A stretch of DNA of 64,000 nt from Pteria penguin (GCA_035048485.1 CM068581.1:63279393-63343392); one strand, 5' to 3'; counted from the stretch's first letter, positions 9,613-19,812 are shown. Numbers and translations are program-made. The notes: generated by a model not told the origin, from the letters alone.

Positions 9613-12237
9613 GGTCAATAGGAAGATATGACGATTTTTACTACAATGTTGTTCATAGATTTTCATCTGAGCTCTGAAGGTACATAATGTACTTCTTATA
9701 TCATCATCTTCCCTGACCTCTTTGTGGAACTTGGCATATGAAGGGACGTAATTACAGACGGTACGACAGACGAACGGACGGATTTAGGACGGCAGAATTG
9801 ACATGTTTAAATAGAATTGCTCAGGTTTTTATGTTATGTTTTCATTAATAATTACTCTCTATTCTGTGCTCCCTATAATACTTTAAATATTGTGAAAACA
9901 GAGACTATAGTACGACAACGAGCAGAATTTCATATAAGTGACTTTATGATTAGATATACTTTTAACATAGAGACTTGAACAAATCTAATGTTTAACGCAT
10001 GTATGGCAAAACAATATTCGATATTCATGCATATGATTTTATATCAAACGCACATGGGGAGTCATACAAGAACATACACCGTCTTCAGTAAATGATGATT
10101 TACTTGTTTCTTAATTCAGTAAGATAAATCGCTTATACAAATGTAGATATCCATGTCTGATAGAAAATTAATTATCGCGCGAAATGTACAAGGTCCTGAC
10201 ATGGCCATGGCTTACCAACGACCCCTGATCACAGTAGGTCTATCATCCCATTACAAGAAATGTATAGAACGCATTCCTTTGACAAAACCACACTCTGAAG
10301 GTCACTGGGACTTTGAACTTAGTAACACGACAAGACCATACTCTTAAGGTTACAGGGACCTTGAACTTGGTAACACAACACTTAATTTCAGTTTGATCAT
10401 TACATATTCTTTCGTCAACAAGATACAAAAATATCATACAAAAGTTATACTATCATTCAGATGTTTACTCTCAAGGCAACGGTAACCTTTGAATTGGGCC
10501 ACCATTCAGTGTCAAGATACATTTCATCCATGGGGTGGCTACACCTACCTGATGCGTTGATAAAGTTGATCTATGCAACGGAACTACACCACAGCAGTGC
10601 GGGTTTTTATATGATTGCGTCTATCGTAACAAGAGAACACAGACATTACTATCTCATGTAAGACTAAGGCACATATGACATTCCGTCTGGGTTCGAAACC
10701 AAGATCTCGTGATCACAGGTTGAACACATTTTATTAGTAAATGCCACGCCGCGGTTCTTTTCTATAACTTTTTATTTTAATCTAAAAAAAAAACAAGGTA
10801 CAAATAGCTAAAGATACTCGAAAAATGGTTAGTTTTTGCAGCCTACAGAGCTTACGCCAAAATATTACTTAATTAAGCCGAATTAACACGAAACTGGTCA
10901 AACTCACATAATCATGGGAATGTTACTTTTACGCGCTTGCGTAAGAAATTATTCGTTAATCAAAATTACAATCGACCATCCAATCTCCTTTTTATAGGAC
11001 CACCATGCGTAATGAATTCTTTTGTAAGGTATTCATTTCGCGTAATATAAAAGAAATCCTCTATAAAAACTCCAAAATATATTTCTACACGTTCCCTCAA
11101 GAAATCATGTTACCTGAATTGACTCTTGAAAGTGTTACACATTGATCCCGAATTCGATATGCGAGCACAGTATTTTGATTATGGTTTCTGGGTGACTGCA
11201 CATCCGGTTCATTTTCGCATGACCCACATAATTTTTTTAACGTTCAGTATAATGTGTAACACAACCGTTTTCATAAAAAATAAAACATTCATTCATATTA
11301 ATACATGTATAGAATCCCCCGGATATTATATGAAAAATATTACGTACAATGTCTATGATATTCAATACAATATTTTAAAAGTTACTCTGAGTTTCAATAT
11401 AAGAAGACCGAATCCGGCTATTATTTCCTTAGCAATACTCTCAATATAAACTTTAAACGAGGAAATTTATATCAAGAACGTCGGCTTTCGGTAAATATTT
11501 AAATGTCAACACCGAAGAACAGGTGGTGTCGGCTTCCCCATTGTCCCTTTGCTGCTTGCATTGTGTGGTGGTGTTTAAGCTAACATTATCGACGGCAAAG
11601 TAATCACTGAAAAACTGGACATCGTGCATGATTTGACCGGTGACTCACATGATGCAGTTCCCATTCGCAGCGACCGTTTAGTACGTCGGGGTGATTTATC
11701 ACCTGATTTCAATAATGCGCTCGCTATTTGCATTATTCCATTTGCCACTTGAATGCCAATAGTTTATAACGGGACACAATAACAAAACATGGACAACAAT
11801 GGAAACTCACTTTAACCACAAGAATGTTCACAGTTCCACCTCTGTTTGTTTACATTTAAGCCAAAGAACGACAATATTGGAATTAACCCTCCCTCTTTCC
11901 TATTCCACAATTGACAACATCGATGTACTTGTATTTAACCGCAAAGTATATACTGCCAAGTGTATTGCAATTGTATAACAATCAGAAATGTAGAGCTACT
12001 AAGAATGAATCTGTACATATGCATCAAAGAGCCCCGTAAAGAATGATAGCAAAACTATAATCTGTAGAGAAGGTACTTTTATATTTGCCTATCATAACGG
12101 TATTCGTGTATGATCATATTTTCCACTGACGCTTTGTATTCCTCTGAATCAAAATAAAATCAAAACAATGTACAAAACTGACACAACTTACCCCTAAATC
12201 TCATGAATTTCAAAGTGGTAGCGTTGTTTGTTGTCAT
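2329..12237 (-). CDS. DMD: Dystrophin/utrophin-like gene, N-terminal actin-binding part (8 exons; gene continues beyond left edge)
   Basis: Dystrophin links cortical F-actin to the membrane dystrophin-glycoprotein complex. The joined exons run 12237-12192, 7434-7373, 6588-6496, 5809-5729, 5030-4938, 4265-4093, 3539-3424 and 2507-2329. They give 843 nt, or 281 codons, with every junction in frame and GT-AG boundaries. The product is a tandem calponin-homology (CH) domain: CH1 at about residues 18-125 and CH2 at about 130-240. A polar Q/N/E-rich linker follows. Hallmarks include [10 protein letters not shown] (actin-binding site 1), [43 protein letters not shown] and [10 protein letters not shown]. 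These segments match vertebrate dystrophin in order. Spectrin repeats, WW and ZZ domains are not in the window, so only the 5' end is present. Invertebrates usually carry one dystrophin/utrophin ortholog, so the symbol refers to the family. Identity of exons 2-8 is near certain; the first exon is inferred. Confidence 0.96.
2808..3175 (+). repeat. AGGTCA-rich dispersed repeat, two tandem units
   Basis: Two diverged units of about 155-175 bp share 'tcattagttgagtacgcat', 'ctctgtccctcacggttcaa' and 'ttatggccaaggttaaagtt'. They end in a CAGACAGA-rich tract and 'ggtcagggtgcataaaaa'. Several TCAAGGTCA/AGGTCA words occur. It lies inside dystrophin intron 7. Confidence 0.8.
3424..3539 (-). CDS. DMD: Dystrophin exon 7 (CH2, second half)
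   Basis: The exon is 116 nt, one codon shorter than human exon 7 (119 nt), with split codons at both ends as in human. It encodes [20 protein letters not shown] then [18 protein letters not shown]. The acceptor is tttacAG and the donor GAAG|GTAATT. It supplies the second half of CH2. Confidence 0.96.
4093..4265 (-). CDS. DMD: Dystrophin exon 6 (CH2, first half)
   Basis: The exon is 173 nt, exactly the human exon 6 length. It starts in phase 0 and ends with AG of a split Arg codon at CATTATAG|GTACAG. It encodes [55 protein letters not shown] and the first two bases of R. These are the CH1-CH2 linker and first CH2 helices. Confidence 0.97.
4566..4846 (-). mobile_element. tRNA-derived SINE (family A), full length
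   Basis: Read on the minus strand, the element begins with a tRNA-like head (A-box-like TGGTTCAGCAGATAAGG, B-box-like GGGCTCAACTCC). A central conserved domain follows (GATCTTTTACGTG-like, CTTCGGGTGG-like, TGCAT CAG GCAGATG-like). It ends in a (AATC)n tail, read as GATT repeats at 4566-4588. It sits in dystrophin intron 5. Confidence 0.9.
4938..5030 (-). CDS. DMD: Dystrophin exon 5 (end of CH1)
   Basis: The exon is 93 nt, equal to human exon 5, phase 0 at both ends, with acceptor gtttcAG and donor CAG|GTAAGA. It encodes [19 protein letters not shown] then [10 protein letters not shown], the diagnostic last helix of CH1. Confidence 0.97.
5729..5809 (-). CDS. DMD: Dystrophin exon 4 (CH1)
   Basis: The exon is 81 nt, phase 0 at both ends, one codon longer than human exon 4 (78 nt). 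It encodes [17 protein letters not shown] followed by [10 protein letters not shown] and ends at CAG|GTAATG. It aligns with the human segment containing STRVHALNNVNKAL. Confidence 0.95.
6496..6588 (-). CDS. DMD: Dystrophin exon 3 (CH1)
   Basis: The exon is 93 nt and phase 0 at both ends, identical in length to human exon 3. The acceptor is ttttccAG and the donor TTG|GTAAGC. It contains [21 protein letters not shown], split here as [13 protein letters not shown] and SLLEVLSG, which is the CH1 core helix region (human equivalent NLFSDLQDGRRLL). Confidence 0.96.
7373..7434 (-). CDS. DMD: Dystrophin exon 2 (actin-binding site 1)
   Basis: This 62-nt exon has exactly the length of human DMD exon 2. 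The acceptor is ttgtAG and the donor AAG|GTTTGT. It encodes [20 protein letters not shown] after a split first codon. The segment [10 protein letters not shown] corresponds to the first actin-binding site at the start of CH1. Confidence 0.95.
7827..7966. repeat. Large imperfect inverted repeat with a perfect 24-bp stem
   Basis: The central arms 7864-7887 and 7902-7925 are perfectly complementary over 24 bp (core GGTGTGATATCAATATTGGG) around a 14-nt loop. Weaker complementarity extends outward to 'aggcctggccca...ttgaactatt' on the left and 'aatagttcgcctttgggcctgg' on the right, about 60 bp per arm. It lies in dystrophin intron 1. Confidence 0.9.
8728..8940 (+). mobile_element. MITE-like element, GGCGGATYTAGA termini, CATAG target duplication
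   Basis: The left end is CACTGGCGGATTTAG. The right end read in reverse complement is CATAGGCGGATCTAG. Both flanks carry CATAG (8723-8727 and 8941-8945), a 5-bp target-site duplication. The interior has C-rich tracts around 8763-8770 and 8830-8853. No coding capacity is seen. The related copy at 21678-21862 shares most of its sequence. Confidence 0.8.
9139..9273. repeat. 76-bp tandem duplication
   Basis: Two copies beginning near 9139 and 9215 share GCGACAAAATTT, TTCCGCGCATAA and TATTGCATTTAT segments, with about 10-15% divergence. They lie in dystrophin intron 1. Confidence 0.8.
9539..9611. repeat. Compound microsatellite (GTT)n(CT)n
   Basis: About nine GTT units are followed directly by about 22 CT units. 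Confidence 0.98.
9656..9800 (+). repeat. Fragment of a GACGGACGG-ended dispersed repeat
   Basis: The text 'tgaaggtac', 'ttccctgacctctttgtgg' and 'gacagacgaacggacgg' resembles other dispersed repeats here that end in ACAGACGG-type words. Only a partial copy is present. Confidence 0.4.
10279..10375. repeat. About 50-bp tandem duplication with TTGAACTT/AGGT words
   Basis: Two units share CACTCTGAAGGTCACTGGGA / TACTCTTAAGGTTACAGGGA and 'ctttgaacttagtaacacgaca'. They are in dystrophin intron 1. Confidence 0.75.
10536..10755 (-). mobile_element. Diverged family-A SINE
   Basis: It retains 'cctgatgcgtt', 'ctatgcaacgga', 'cagcagtgcggg' and, at the head, 'GGTTCGAAACC' (at 10690-10700 on the plus strand), in the same order as intact family-A copies. 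The tail is not recognisable. Confidence 0.65.
12192..12237 (-). CDS. DMD: Candidate dystrophin exon 1 (start codon exon)
   Basis: This open segment starts with ATG (A at 12237) and encodes [15 protein letters not shown] plus the first base (G) of a split codon. It ends at a strong donor, GGG|GTAAGT. Exon 2 begins with AT, so the join gives GAT (Asp) followed by EREDVQKK. That is the same phase as the vertebrate muscle exon 1/exon 2 junction. A is present at -3 of the ATG, and an in-frame TGA lies upstream with no other ATG between. Residues before EREDV are not conserved in the family because first exons are promoter-specific, so homology cannot confirm this exon. Another first exon could exist further upstream. 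Confidence 0.55.
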
Positions 12238-12370
12238 TTTCTCAGTAAAACAAAACCTCCAAGGCTTCAAACACAAAACTCATTTCAGAAACTTAATTAG
12301 ATATTGCATTCTAAGTGGCACAACTTCCTCCTCGGTGTAATTTCCCGCACAAAGTCTAGTACTCCGCAAG
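12238..12370. promoter_or_regulatory. Possible divergent promoter interval
   Basis: This 133-bp gap separates the candidate dystrophin ATG (minus) from the candidate signal-peptide ATG (plus). No clear TATA box is seen. The call depends on both exon predictions being right. Confidence 0.25.
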
Positions 12371-12486
12371 ATGTCGCAGACCGTAATGGGGTTCGCGTTA
12401 TTTTACACTTTCACATTAATCTGCTTCTATCAGGTATCATCTGTCACACAAAGAAGCATTCTAAAGGTCCACGTATCAAATTCTGG
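12371..12486 (+). CDS. Candidate first exon of a secreted or membrane protein
   Basis: ATG at 12371 (A at -3) opens a frame encoding MSQTVMGFALFYTFTLICFY then QVSSVTQRSILKVHVSNS. This is a short polar start, a hydrophobic core of about 15 residues and then a polar stretch, the pattern of a signal peptide. The frame meets TAA directly after GG|GTAATG, so splicing at that donor would leave a phase-2 end (38 codons plus GG). No downstream exon was found. The start lies 133 bp from the candidate dystrophin ATG on the other strand. It could be chance. Confidence 0.3.
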
Positions 12487-12599
12487 GTAATGGGTGTACT
12501 CTATGACAACGCTGCGATGAACGATGGATCTAAAGCAAACCCGAAAGGACACCCCTCGTGTAGTTCATAAAATACAAAGTGTTAGCTACGAGCATTACT

Positions 12600-13240
12600 G
12601 TTGATGCAAGACTAGATATGAGTCAATCTTTTTAATCTCGTTCGGAGTCACCAAATTAAGCCGTCCACAATGGTCAGCAAGTTCATTATATCTGACCGGT
12701 TATACCCATTCAGGGCAACGTACAAATTTGGCGCTATTTTCAGAGTGTAATAATATTTGTTCAGGCAATGAGGCGTCTATCAGCAACTTGTGCTAAATCT
12801 ATTGATTGGTGACACAACATGTGTGATTCTCTCTAACAAAGAGAATAAATATCAAATGTTGCCACTGTTTGTCAATGAAATTATTACGTCGTATTTGGGG
12901 GTCGTCTCCAAAATCCTTTATGGCGGGAAGTTTATATTGATTTTCCTTCTTAAAAGTTTACAATGTCATGTTTGAACAGACTGCGATAGAGAGAAAGGTT
13001 TTATGATAATAATTTGTGGCCTAAGTCAAATTTAGGAGACTATAGTATTTATATATATTAATGTCGTCTGCAATTGATAAAGAAGAGGTGACCGCTTGTG
13101 TCACTGGATTACCTGCTCAAATGAGAAACTACAAATAATTACATTTACACTGTATTCCGAGATCAGTTTCCGGATTGCATCATACATAACTGAAAAAAAT
13201 ATTCTTGGTATGATGCATTTTGTATATAGTGGTTAATGGT
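12600..13240. other. Intergenic sequence, nothing recognised
   Basis: AT-rich sequence without a convincing exon or repeat was seen here. Confidence 0.5.
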
Positions 13241-13244
13241 TTAT

Positions 13245-13438
13245 CCAAAGAACCATGTGATCCGGGTCCGATTTCCAGATTTCGCCGCTTGCCATGCGTG
13301 TTTTGTAACCTGCTACATTGCTTTGGTGTAGGGGTGTATGAATGTGAGATTTGTGGAAGAGACATACATATCTTATAACCAATTAACCGACCGAACAACC
13401 AACCAAGCAACCAACTTTCTTCCTGGTTAAATTTCAAT
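13245..13438 (-). mobile_element. Possible SINE relic with (GGTT)n tail
   Basis: The segment ends in 'accgaccgaacaaccaaccaagcaacc', like the AACC-type tail of family B. Upstream is 'tgatccgggtccgatttcc', which is B-box-like in reverse. The body is too diverged for a firm assignment. Confidence 0.35.
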
Positions 13439-13887
13439 AAAACTTAAATGTTTTAAAGCGACGCAACAGCATAAACAAAATTCCTAATAAATCAACGATA
13501 TTATAATTAGCGAAACAGTATGTAACAATTCCAAAATTTTCTTCATTTGATACTTTAAAGTCACAATACCTCGTGATGGATTGAAAAGAATTCTGTTTTC
13601 CCAAATATAAAACTACATGTATACAAATCTTATTTCAACGTGTTTTGCATTTTGTTAAACTCTAATTCTACCAGTGCAACGAAAGTTAGTGATAACTGTT
13701 GTCAATTGTCTAACATGGCCGGGTAAATAAAATACATAGACGTAAAATACCGTTATGTTCATCTATCAAACACACGACGGTGCCTTATTATAATGTCTGT
13801 AGATTTTTCAGATGTGCTTGATCAATTGGCAGAATATCGTTTATCACACACCAAATTGTATGTGGTGTCTTGTCAGTCTTTACAACG

Positions 13888-14140
13888 GACTCATCAGAAG
13901 TGTTGAGGGATGGACATATCAGAAGTGGTGAAGGACGAACTCATCAGAAGTGCATGGTTAGGGTATGGCTCCTCAGAAGTGGTGAGACTCAGACTCATTA
14001 GAAATGGTGAGGGCTGGACTTAGCAGAAGTGGTGAAGGACGCACTCATCAGAGATGGTGAGGGTCTGGCTCCTCAGAAGTGGTGAGACTCGGACTCATCA
14101 GAACTGGTGATGGACGAACATAACAGAAGTGGTGAGGGTC
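13888..14140. repeat. 25-bp minisatellite, about 10 copies
   Basis: The CAGAAGTGGTGA core recurs at 13895, 13920, 13945, 13974, 13999, 14024, 14049, 14074, 14099 and 14124. Spacing is 25 bp, except one 29-bp unit. The consensus resembles ACTCATCAGAAGTGGTGAGG. Confidence 0.95.
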
Positions 14141-15585
14141 TTTTAAACACAGACTACAACTGTAACATGAAACGTCAGTTTTTGCTGTCTCGTGCGAATA
14201 AAAGAAAAAGCAAGAAACCATAACGCTATTCGAATTCAGGCCGCTCTTATCCTAAACCTTTAGACCTTACACATGCATTCTATCTACTTAGCCTTGTCGG
14301 CATCTTGTGAGACATGAAAAATTCAAGAACCAACACACCATAGGCTGGACAACGGGCGGACCTTGTATATTGTATTCAAAAGTTTAAGGCTTAACCGTGA
14401 AGTGATTCTATAGAAAAGAAAGGAAAGAGGACATGTGGCTCGTTAGTCTGAGGAAAGACGCCACCGACATGAAGATGACACAAGAATAAGCACATAAAAA
14501 GACATCACAAAAATATTGAATTATAAAGCAAGTTGTGATACCGATTTGGGACCGTCAACTGAAACGACAACCGTCACTCCGTCGGGGTGAAGAAGTTCCA
14601 CCGTGAAACTCATAATATATTTAAAATCCATATATGTCAATCATCGTAGGCTGCATCGGTTTTGTTTAGTGATATGTTTTAGTTTTAATTTAATTGAGGG
14701 TAGTAAATGCAAAACTTAAAACTAAACTATACCATCCCATGTAATTCCAAAAATCGAAACATGACATCTTCTTCAATTGTATGGCATGTATGTACTACAG
14801 CTGAGAAACAAAATTAATGACATGAAAACGCTTTCAGGGAGATTCAGACGTCACTCTTTTCCGTTTAAGAAGCAAATATATAAAGCTCAACTTTTGATTA
14901 CACTTCGTATTTGAAGAAAGAGAAGCAATCTTAGGTACATTGTGTATTGGAGAAAAGGAGTAGATTGATTGGAAATTTATAGCACATTCTCGTAGGCCAC
15001 ATGATCACTTATATTTTCTTTGAGTTTTGTTGACAGAAACATTCAATGTAGTCCTAAGGTGGGGTACCCCTTTTTTATATCATAAATTAACCTCTGACCA
15101 CCGGAAATAGATAATATAAGCCGCCTCCCCTTTTGCTTTGCTTCCTACACATACAGCTGCACTGTATTACAAAGCGCAGATGCAGGCAATCGGATGGCTT
15201 GTGCATACTTTTAGTGGATATTTTTGGACGGTTAGGCCCTAAGCTATAAAATATATAGGATCAATGCCATCGTAATCATTGCAAGATATTGTACGCAAAC
15301 GCACTATCATAAATAAACATGTTGATATCATTGACGCAGGCAAATGAACACTTTTGGATACCAATAAACAGGGCCGATTTAGCATTATCTTTAATTGAAT
15401 ACCAAGTGCCAAATATGGTTCAATAACTATGCCTTGATACTCTTATCTGAAACCTTTGAAAATAGGAAATGAGATCACTGTATTTGATTCAATCCAGTAT
15501 GTAGAAAGATACAGTGCAGATATTTAGAGACGAAGGAACTATTTTTTTCCCTATTTCACAACATTGATTTTTTTTTTCTAATTTT
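14141..15585. other. Intergenic sequence, nothing recognised
   Basis: No exon or repeat family could be supported in this 1.4-kb stretch. Confidence 0.5.
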
Positions 15586-15587
15586 AA

Positions 15588-15657
15588 AATTTAGATCAAT
15601 TTCAAAGTCACTATATGGAGTAATCACGTAACTCGATTTGAAATTGATCCAAATTTA
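15588..15657. repeat. Inverted repeat, about 20-bp arms
   Basis: AAATTTAGATCAATTTCAAA pairs with TTTGAAATTGATCCAAATTT, with one mismatch, around a spacer of about 30 nt. Confidence 0.85.
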
Positions 15658-16561
15658 AAAAGCGAAAAAACAAAAAGATGGTATTCCTGCGCAAAAGCGG
15701 ATCCAAATTTTTAGAATTGTGACAAGAGCCAAAGGAACTTGAAAAATAAAAAGATTTGTGATAACTTTTATATACTAGTAGTAATATATTTAGAAGAAGA
15801 AAAGGGAGGGGGGTTTTGACATCTTCTAAATTCACAAATGTTGCAGTCAGTGAAATTCAGCATTATACTGGTTAATTTTCCCACAGAGCCATATTTGTTG
15901 TCTATATATAGCAGTGACACTAATTATATATATTCCCTGACTAAGATTCTGGGGGTGTAACCTTAAACGTACCTATTTAGTTATCAGAATAGGGGTGTAC
16001 ATGTATACTTGTGCTCAACATCGAACGTTCCTAATGATTTATATCTAATTGTCTCTCATTAGAAACAAGTGAAAATGCAGCACATCCATTTCCACATAAA
16101 ACAGAAATTATAAATTGCCTTATGTTTTTACGAGTATATTATATTTCAAAACAACCAAAGAAGTCATAATAGACTCAAACCTAAAGAGAGAAAGGTACTT
16201 TTTAATGCCACTGCTTGATATTTATAGCAAGGACTGCGGACTCCACTGTCTAATCATTTTGCTTCCTTTCACATGTGAAAACTCGAAACCGTAATCACAA
16301 TATGGGCGACGGTCATCAAATACGTTATAAATTATCTGTCTCAGCTAATATCCTCTTCTCCTATCTTAGTCAGACATAGCCTGAATTATCATTGGTCGCA
16401 ATCTTAATGCACGTGTCTGACATTTCCAATAAGGTCCATGCCCAGTACTTTTATGTACACTAGCGCCTTGATTTACATTGCAGTCAAGTATGACAGAGCT
16501 CTAGCATGCATTTTTCAAGTATGATAGAGCTCTTGCATTTTATTTGCATGTGTTATGAGAG

Positions 16562-16666
<105 letters not shown>

Positions 16667-17456
16667 TTTAGACTTCAGAAGTTTTATACTCACCCTTCTG
16701 CTCGTTCATCTTCGTTTTCACGCCGTCAGGTGGTGACCGCAATGCCATGTTGACCAATGATCAGTTAAGCATAAAACACAATAAATGTACGAAGTCCTCT
16801 GCCTGTGTCCCAGCGTTCTGGTGCATCCCCCCAGAAGAAAAGGTTATTCAGCTCTGAAATGTTATCATTGCATATTAGTCAGCATAAAGTAGAAAATCAG
16901 CGCATTATTTGAAGTAATTACGGTAATTTTGACAAGTTGAACTGTGGGATATCGTTTTCAGATACGATATATATCCAGCAACAAGTGATGTATTTTCAGC
17001 TACATTTGGGTGAACAAAACCATTTTAATATATTTTCCAAGTACATGTAGTTTGACACTTACCTCTTCTAGATCTAGGTCGAATTAATTTCTTTTAGGTT
17101 TCTCCCTAAATAATAAATTATAGGGCCTACGACTGGCAGCCTATGACTTAAGAAATATATCTGCAAATTTTCTAAATGTTGACGATTTAAATTGCATTTT
17201 ATATTAATATCTATGACATATCAAATCTGAAATTTCAGGCCGACTTCGTATAGATTTCAAACTAAGGAATGTTATTATACTGCATGTACTTGATACATTG
17301 TAGATGACTATCTGTCATCACCTTACCCAGTAAACTTTCAACTATATGATGGCGCTTATTAGCAGTGATGACAACAATGACTTAACAATGGTGCGACCTC
17401 TACTGCTCCAACTTCTTATGCTGTCTTATTTTTGGTAAATTTTTGCTCGATTCGAC

Positions 17457-17488
17457 CATATGAGCATTCTATCTTGAATGCTCATATG
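17457..17488. repeat. 12-bp hairpin palindrome
   Basis: CATATGAGCATT and AATGCTCATATG flank an 8-nt loop. It is a perfect short stem of unknown role. Confidence 0.8.
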
Positions 17489-17841
17489 ACCATTTGAAGG
17501 TAGAGGAAACCAAGGGACCAAAATAAAAGGATATTAACTAGAATACACAATGACAATCATAGATATTATCTCATACGTATTCTAAAATTGGTGCCAAATA
17601 ATCTTATCACAGGGGAGACACTAAATGTTTCCAGGATAATTCCTTCATACATCTTGTACTCCTGTTTCTTTCTTTTCAATTTTATTTTACTTATTTATTA
17701 TATATTTTCAAAATTTTTATTTATTTATATATTGATTAATAAATATTTAATTATCTATTAATTCATTTATGTATTTATTTATTTTTGCAATTATAATTCA
17801 TATTCTTTATAGATTACATTTCTATCAACCTTGATTTTTAG

Positions 17842-18039
17842 ATGGTGCATTTAGGAAAAAATATACTTAATACGTATCGATGTCACAATCGGCAATATCC
17901 ATACAAGGAAGAGTGGCGACACCTGGCGACGAACGCACACCACAGAAATCACGTAGCTGTTCTTGAAAACGAAAAGATTATAGCTACATACGGAGTGTTC
18001 ACACTGCGAGGTCTGCATTTACAATGGAAATCCTTTTGA
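17842..18039 (+). other. Possible orphan exon
   Basis: A T-rich tract ends in tttttAG at 17841. A 65-codon frame follows, rich in CpG and charged residues (for example KEEWRHLATNAHHRNHVAV), with a stop at 18037-18039. Base composition differs from the AT-rich flank. It has no recognisable family and no partner exon. Confidence 0.15.
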
Positions 18040-18354
18040 TCCGAAGGTGTGTGGTGTGTATGTATTAAAGAGATTGTACAGGCGTAAGGTTTTTCAATGA
18101 GTTCTAACTTAGCTGATCTTAATCCAATTATATTATGTAAACTTAATGCATGTGACGGCGAAATATGGATTTAACAATTCTTTTACTGTAAAGATCCTGA
18201 AACAGAGAATGTTTACATTATGTGTGTCTCCTTTCGTTTAGAAAATTTTGAAGTTCTTTTGGACTGCATTTTACGGGCTACAGCTGCAAAAATGAATAAT
18301 ATGATTTAAAGTAGAAGCCCGTTCTAAGAAATAACATAATGTGTACTGCTTTCG

Positions 18355-18575
18355 AGTGCTTAACGAGTGTGTCATGTAATGGGATGGCTGGGAGTTCGAG
18401 GCCCGCTGATGACTGTAATGTAAATTTGGACTCTGTTTCGGGAATAGGACGGGTAAAGATCTTCAGCTTCGCCCACAGAGTGCGCTAAACAGCAGGTCAA
18501 ACTCTGAACCAAGTTCCTACGTATCTGCTTCGTGTATACTAATAAACACCCTCTTGTTACAACAACCAACGCAAA
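18355..18575 (+). mobile_element. Possible tRNA-headed SINE, other family
   Basis: A B-box-like AGTTCGAGGCC at about 18392 follows a tRNA-like stretch. It does not match the family-A body, so this is weakly supported. Confidence 0.3.
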
Positions 18576-18859
18576 ACATTCCATCTAATTAATCTGAACA
18601 GAATTTTCCATTTCTTTCCGAAGTTGTACATGTAATATGCACACAATCGTGCATATAGAAATCTTCTTTACAAACAAAATCTTGTAGCGTCATTAATTAT
18701 GCTCAGCCAATGGCGTTATAAAACGTAGTGGGCGTGTATAATTGTTAATTGCCCTCAGCGAGCGACGATGCGATTTGTCATAAGCGGGAGTGTTCGATAA
18801 CAGATTATGTGTATACGAACATAAATGTACAGTAGCATCATCTATTTGCTCGTTAAGAT

Positions 18860-18965
18860 GTTCGGCTCAGGTAGGAAGATCCGGGGTTTCGAATCCCTTC
18901 TGTGGCTCATCGGTGTCCCGGATAAAGCAGTAAAATTCGATGTCCCGTGCTACAACAGACGTTGG
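18860..18965 (+). mobile_element. Family-A SINE fragment, head end
   Basis: The text 'ggggtttcgaatccc' (B box) is followed by 'catcggtgtcccggataaagcagtaaaa' and 'gatgtcccgtg'. This matches the order in intact plus-strand copies such as 37839-38151. Confidence 0.6.
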
Positions 18966-19094
18966 TACGTATCTTAACACCCTTACCCCCTTTTCCAGTT
19001 ACGGGTGTGTTAGTTAACGTAGGTCAAATTTTATGATCCAATGCACAAGTAAGTACAGCAAAGCTATAGATGAAAAAGTACTGCAAGATTATTT

Positions 19095-19152
19095 CACTTA
19101 TATGGTGACGTCACTTGTCTGATGCACTGCAAAAAAATTTAGACCTACACTG
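19095..19152 (-). mobile_element. Family-A SINE fragment, tail-side domain
   Basis: 'tatggtgacgtcact', 'gtctgatgcactgcaaaa' and 'tttagacct' match the tail-proximal conserved domain of family A. Confidence 0.7.
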
Positions 19153-19313
19153 TATGTAACCACTCGCATATCCAGAAATTTTGTTGAAAGGGGACTATAT
19201 TGATCATTTTTCGAGATGGGGGTCTATTTTGTCTCAAAGTATAAATTTTAATTACTTCTAAAATGTCAAGAAAGTTTTGGGTTATCTGTTTTTATTTTTG
19301 TTTTGTTTTGTTA

Positions 19314-19353
19314 ATGTGTGTGTGTGTGTGTGAGTGTGTGTGTGTGTGTGTGT
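19314..19353. repeat. (GT)n microsatellite
   Basis: Dinucleotide GT repeat with one AG interruption. Confidence 0.95.
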
Positions 19354-19374
19354 AATCTAAGGAATGGTCCAGAC

Positions 19375-19575
19375 CAACACTCACCAACCCTGCATTTGCA
19401 AAGAACACGCCAAAAGCAGTAAGAGATCTAGGTACGGTGACATGGAGGCTCCTTGTTTTTACTTTTATGCGAAAAGGAGGACGCCAACGAGACGAGCGGC
19501 CAGTGGGATTCTAACCCGGGACCTTTCGGCCACGTGTCAAGCCCGACACCGAATGGGCCACGCCGGCTCTGTCTC
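19375..19575 (-). mobile_element. Family-A SINE, diverged, with intact tRNA-like head
   Basis: On the minus strand the head reads GCCGGCGTGGCCCATTCGG, then GGTCCCGGGTTAGAATCCCA, a clear A/B box pair. The body ('agcagtaagagatct', 'cacggtgacatggaggctcc'-like words) is eroded. Confidence 0.7.
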
Positions 19576-19634
19576 TATGTGTTACCTGATAAAAAGAATA
19601 ACTTTCAAGATCGAGTTCGAAGTCATTGTATAGA

Positions 19635-19812
19635 CATGCGCGGATACAGAGGGGGGTTAGGGGGGGTCTGGCCCCTCCCCCTGGAATCCGAAAATTTTAG
19701 CAAAAAAAGGTAATATTTGGGCATTTTTGGGGTTGGACCCCCCTCGTCTAAGAGAAAAATTTACCTTTTATGGCTGGACCCCCTCTGACAAAAATTTCTG
19801 GATCCGCGCATG
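19635..19812 (+). mobile_element. MITE-like element, CATGCGCGGAT termini, ATAGA target duplication
   Basis: The left end is CATGCGCGGATACAGA. The right end in reverse complement is CATGCGCGGATCCAGA. ATAGA flanks both sides (19630-19634 and 19813-19817). The 178-bp element has G-rich and C-rich interior tracts and no coding capacity. Confidence 0.85.
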
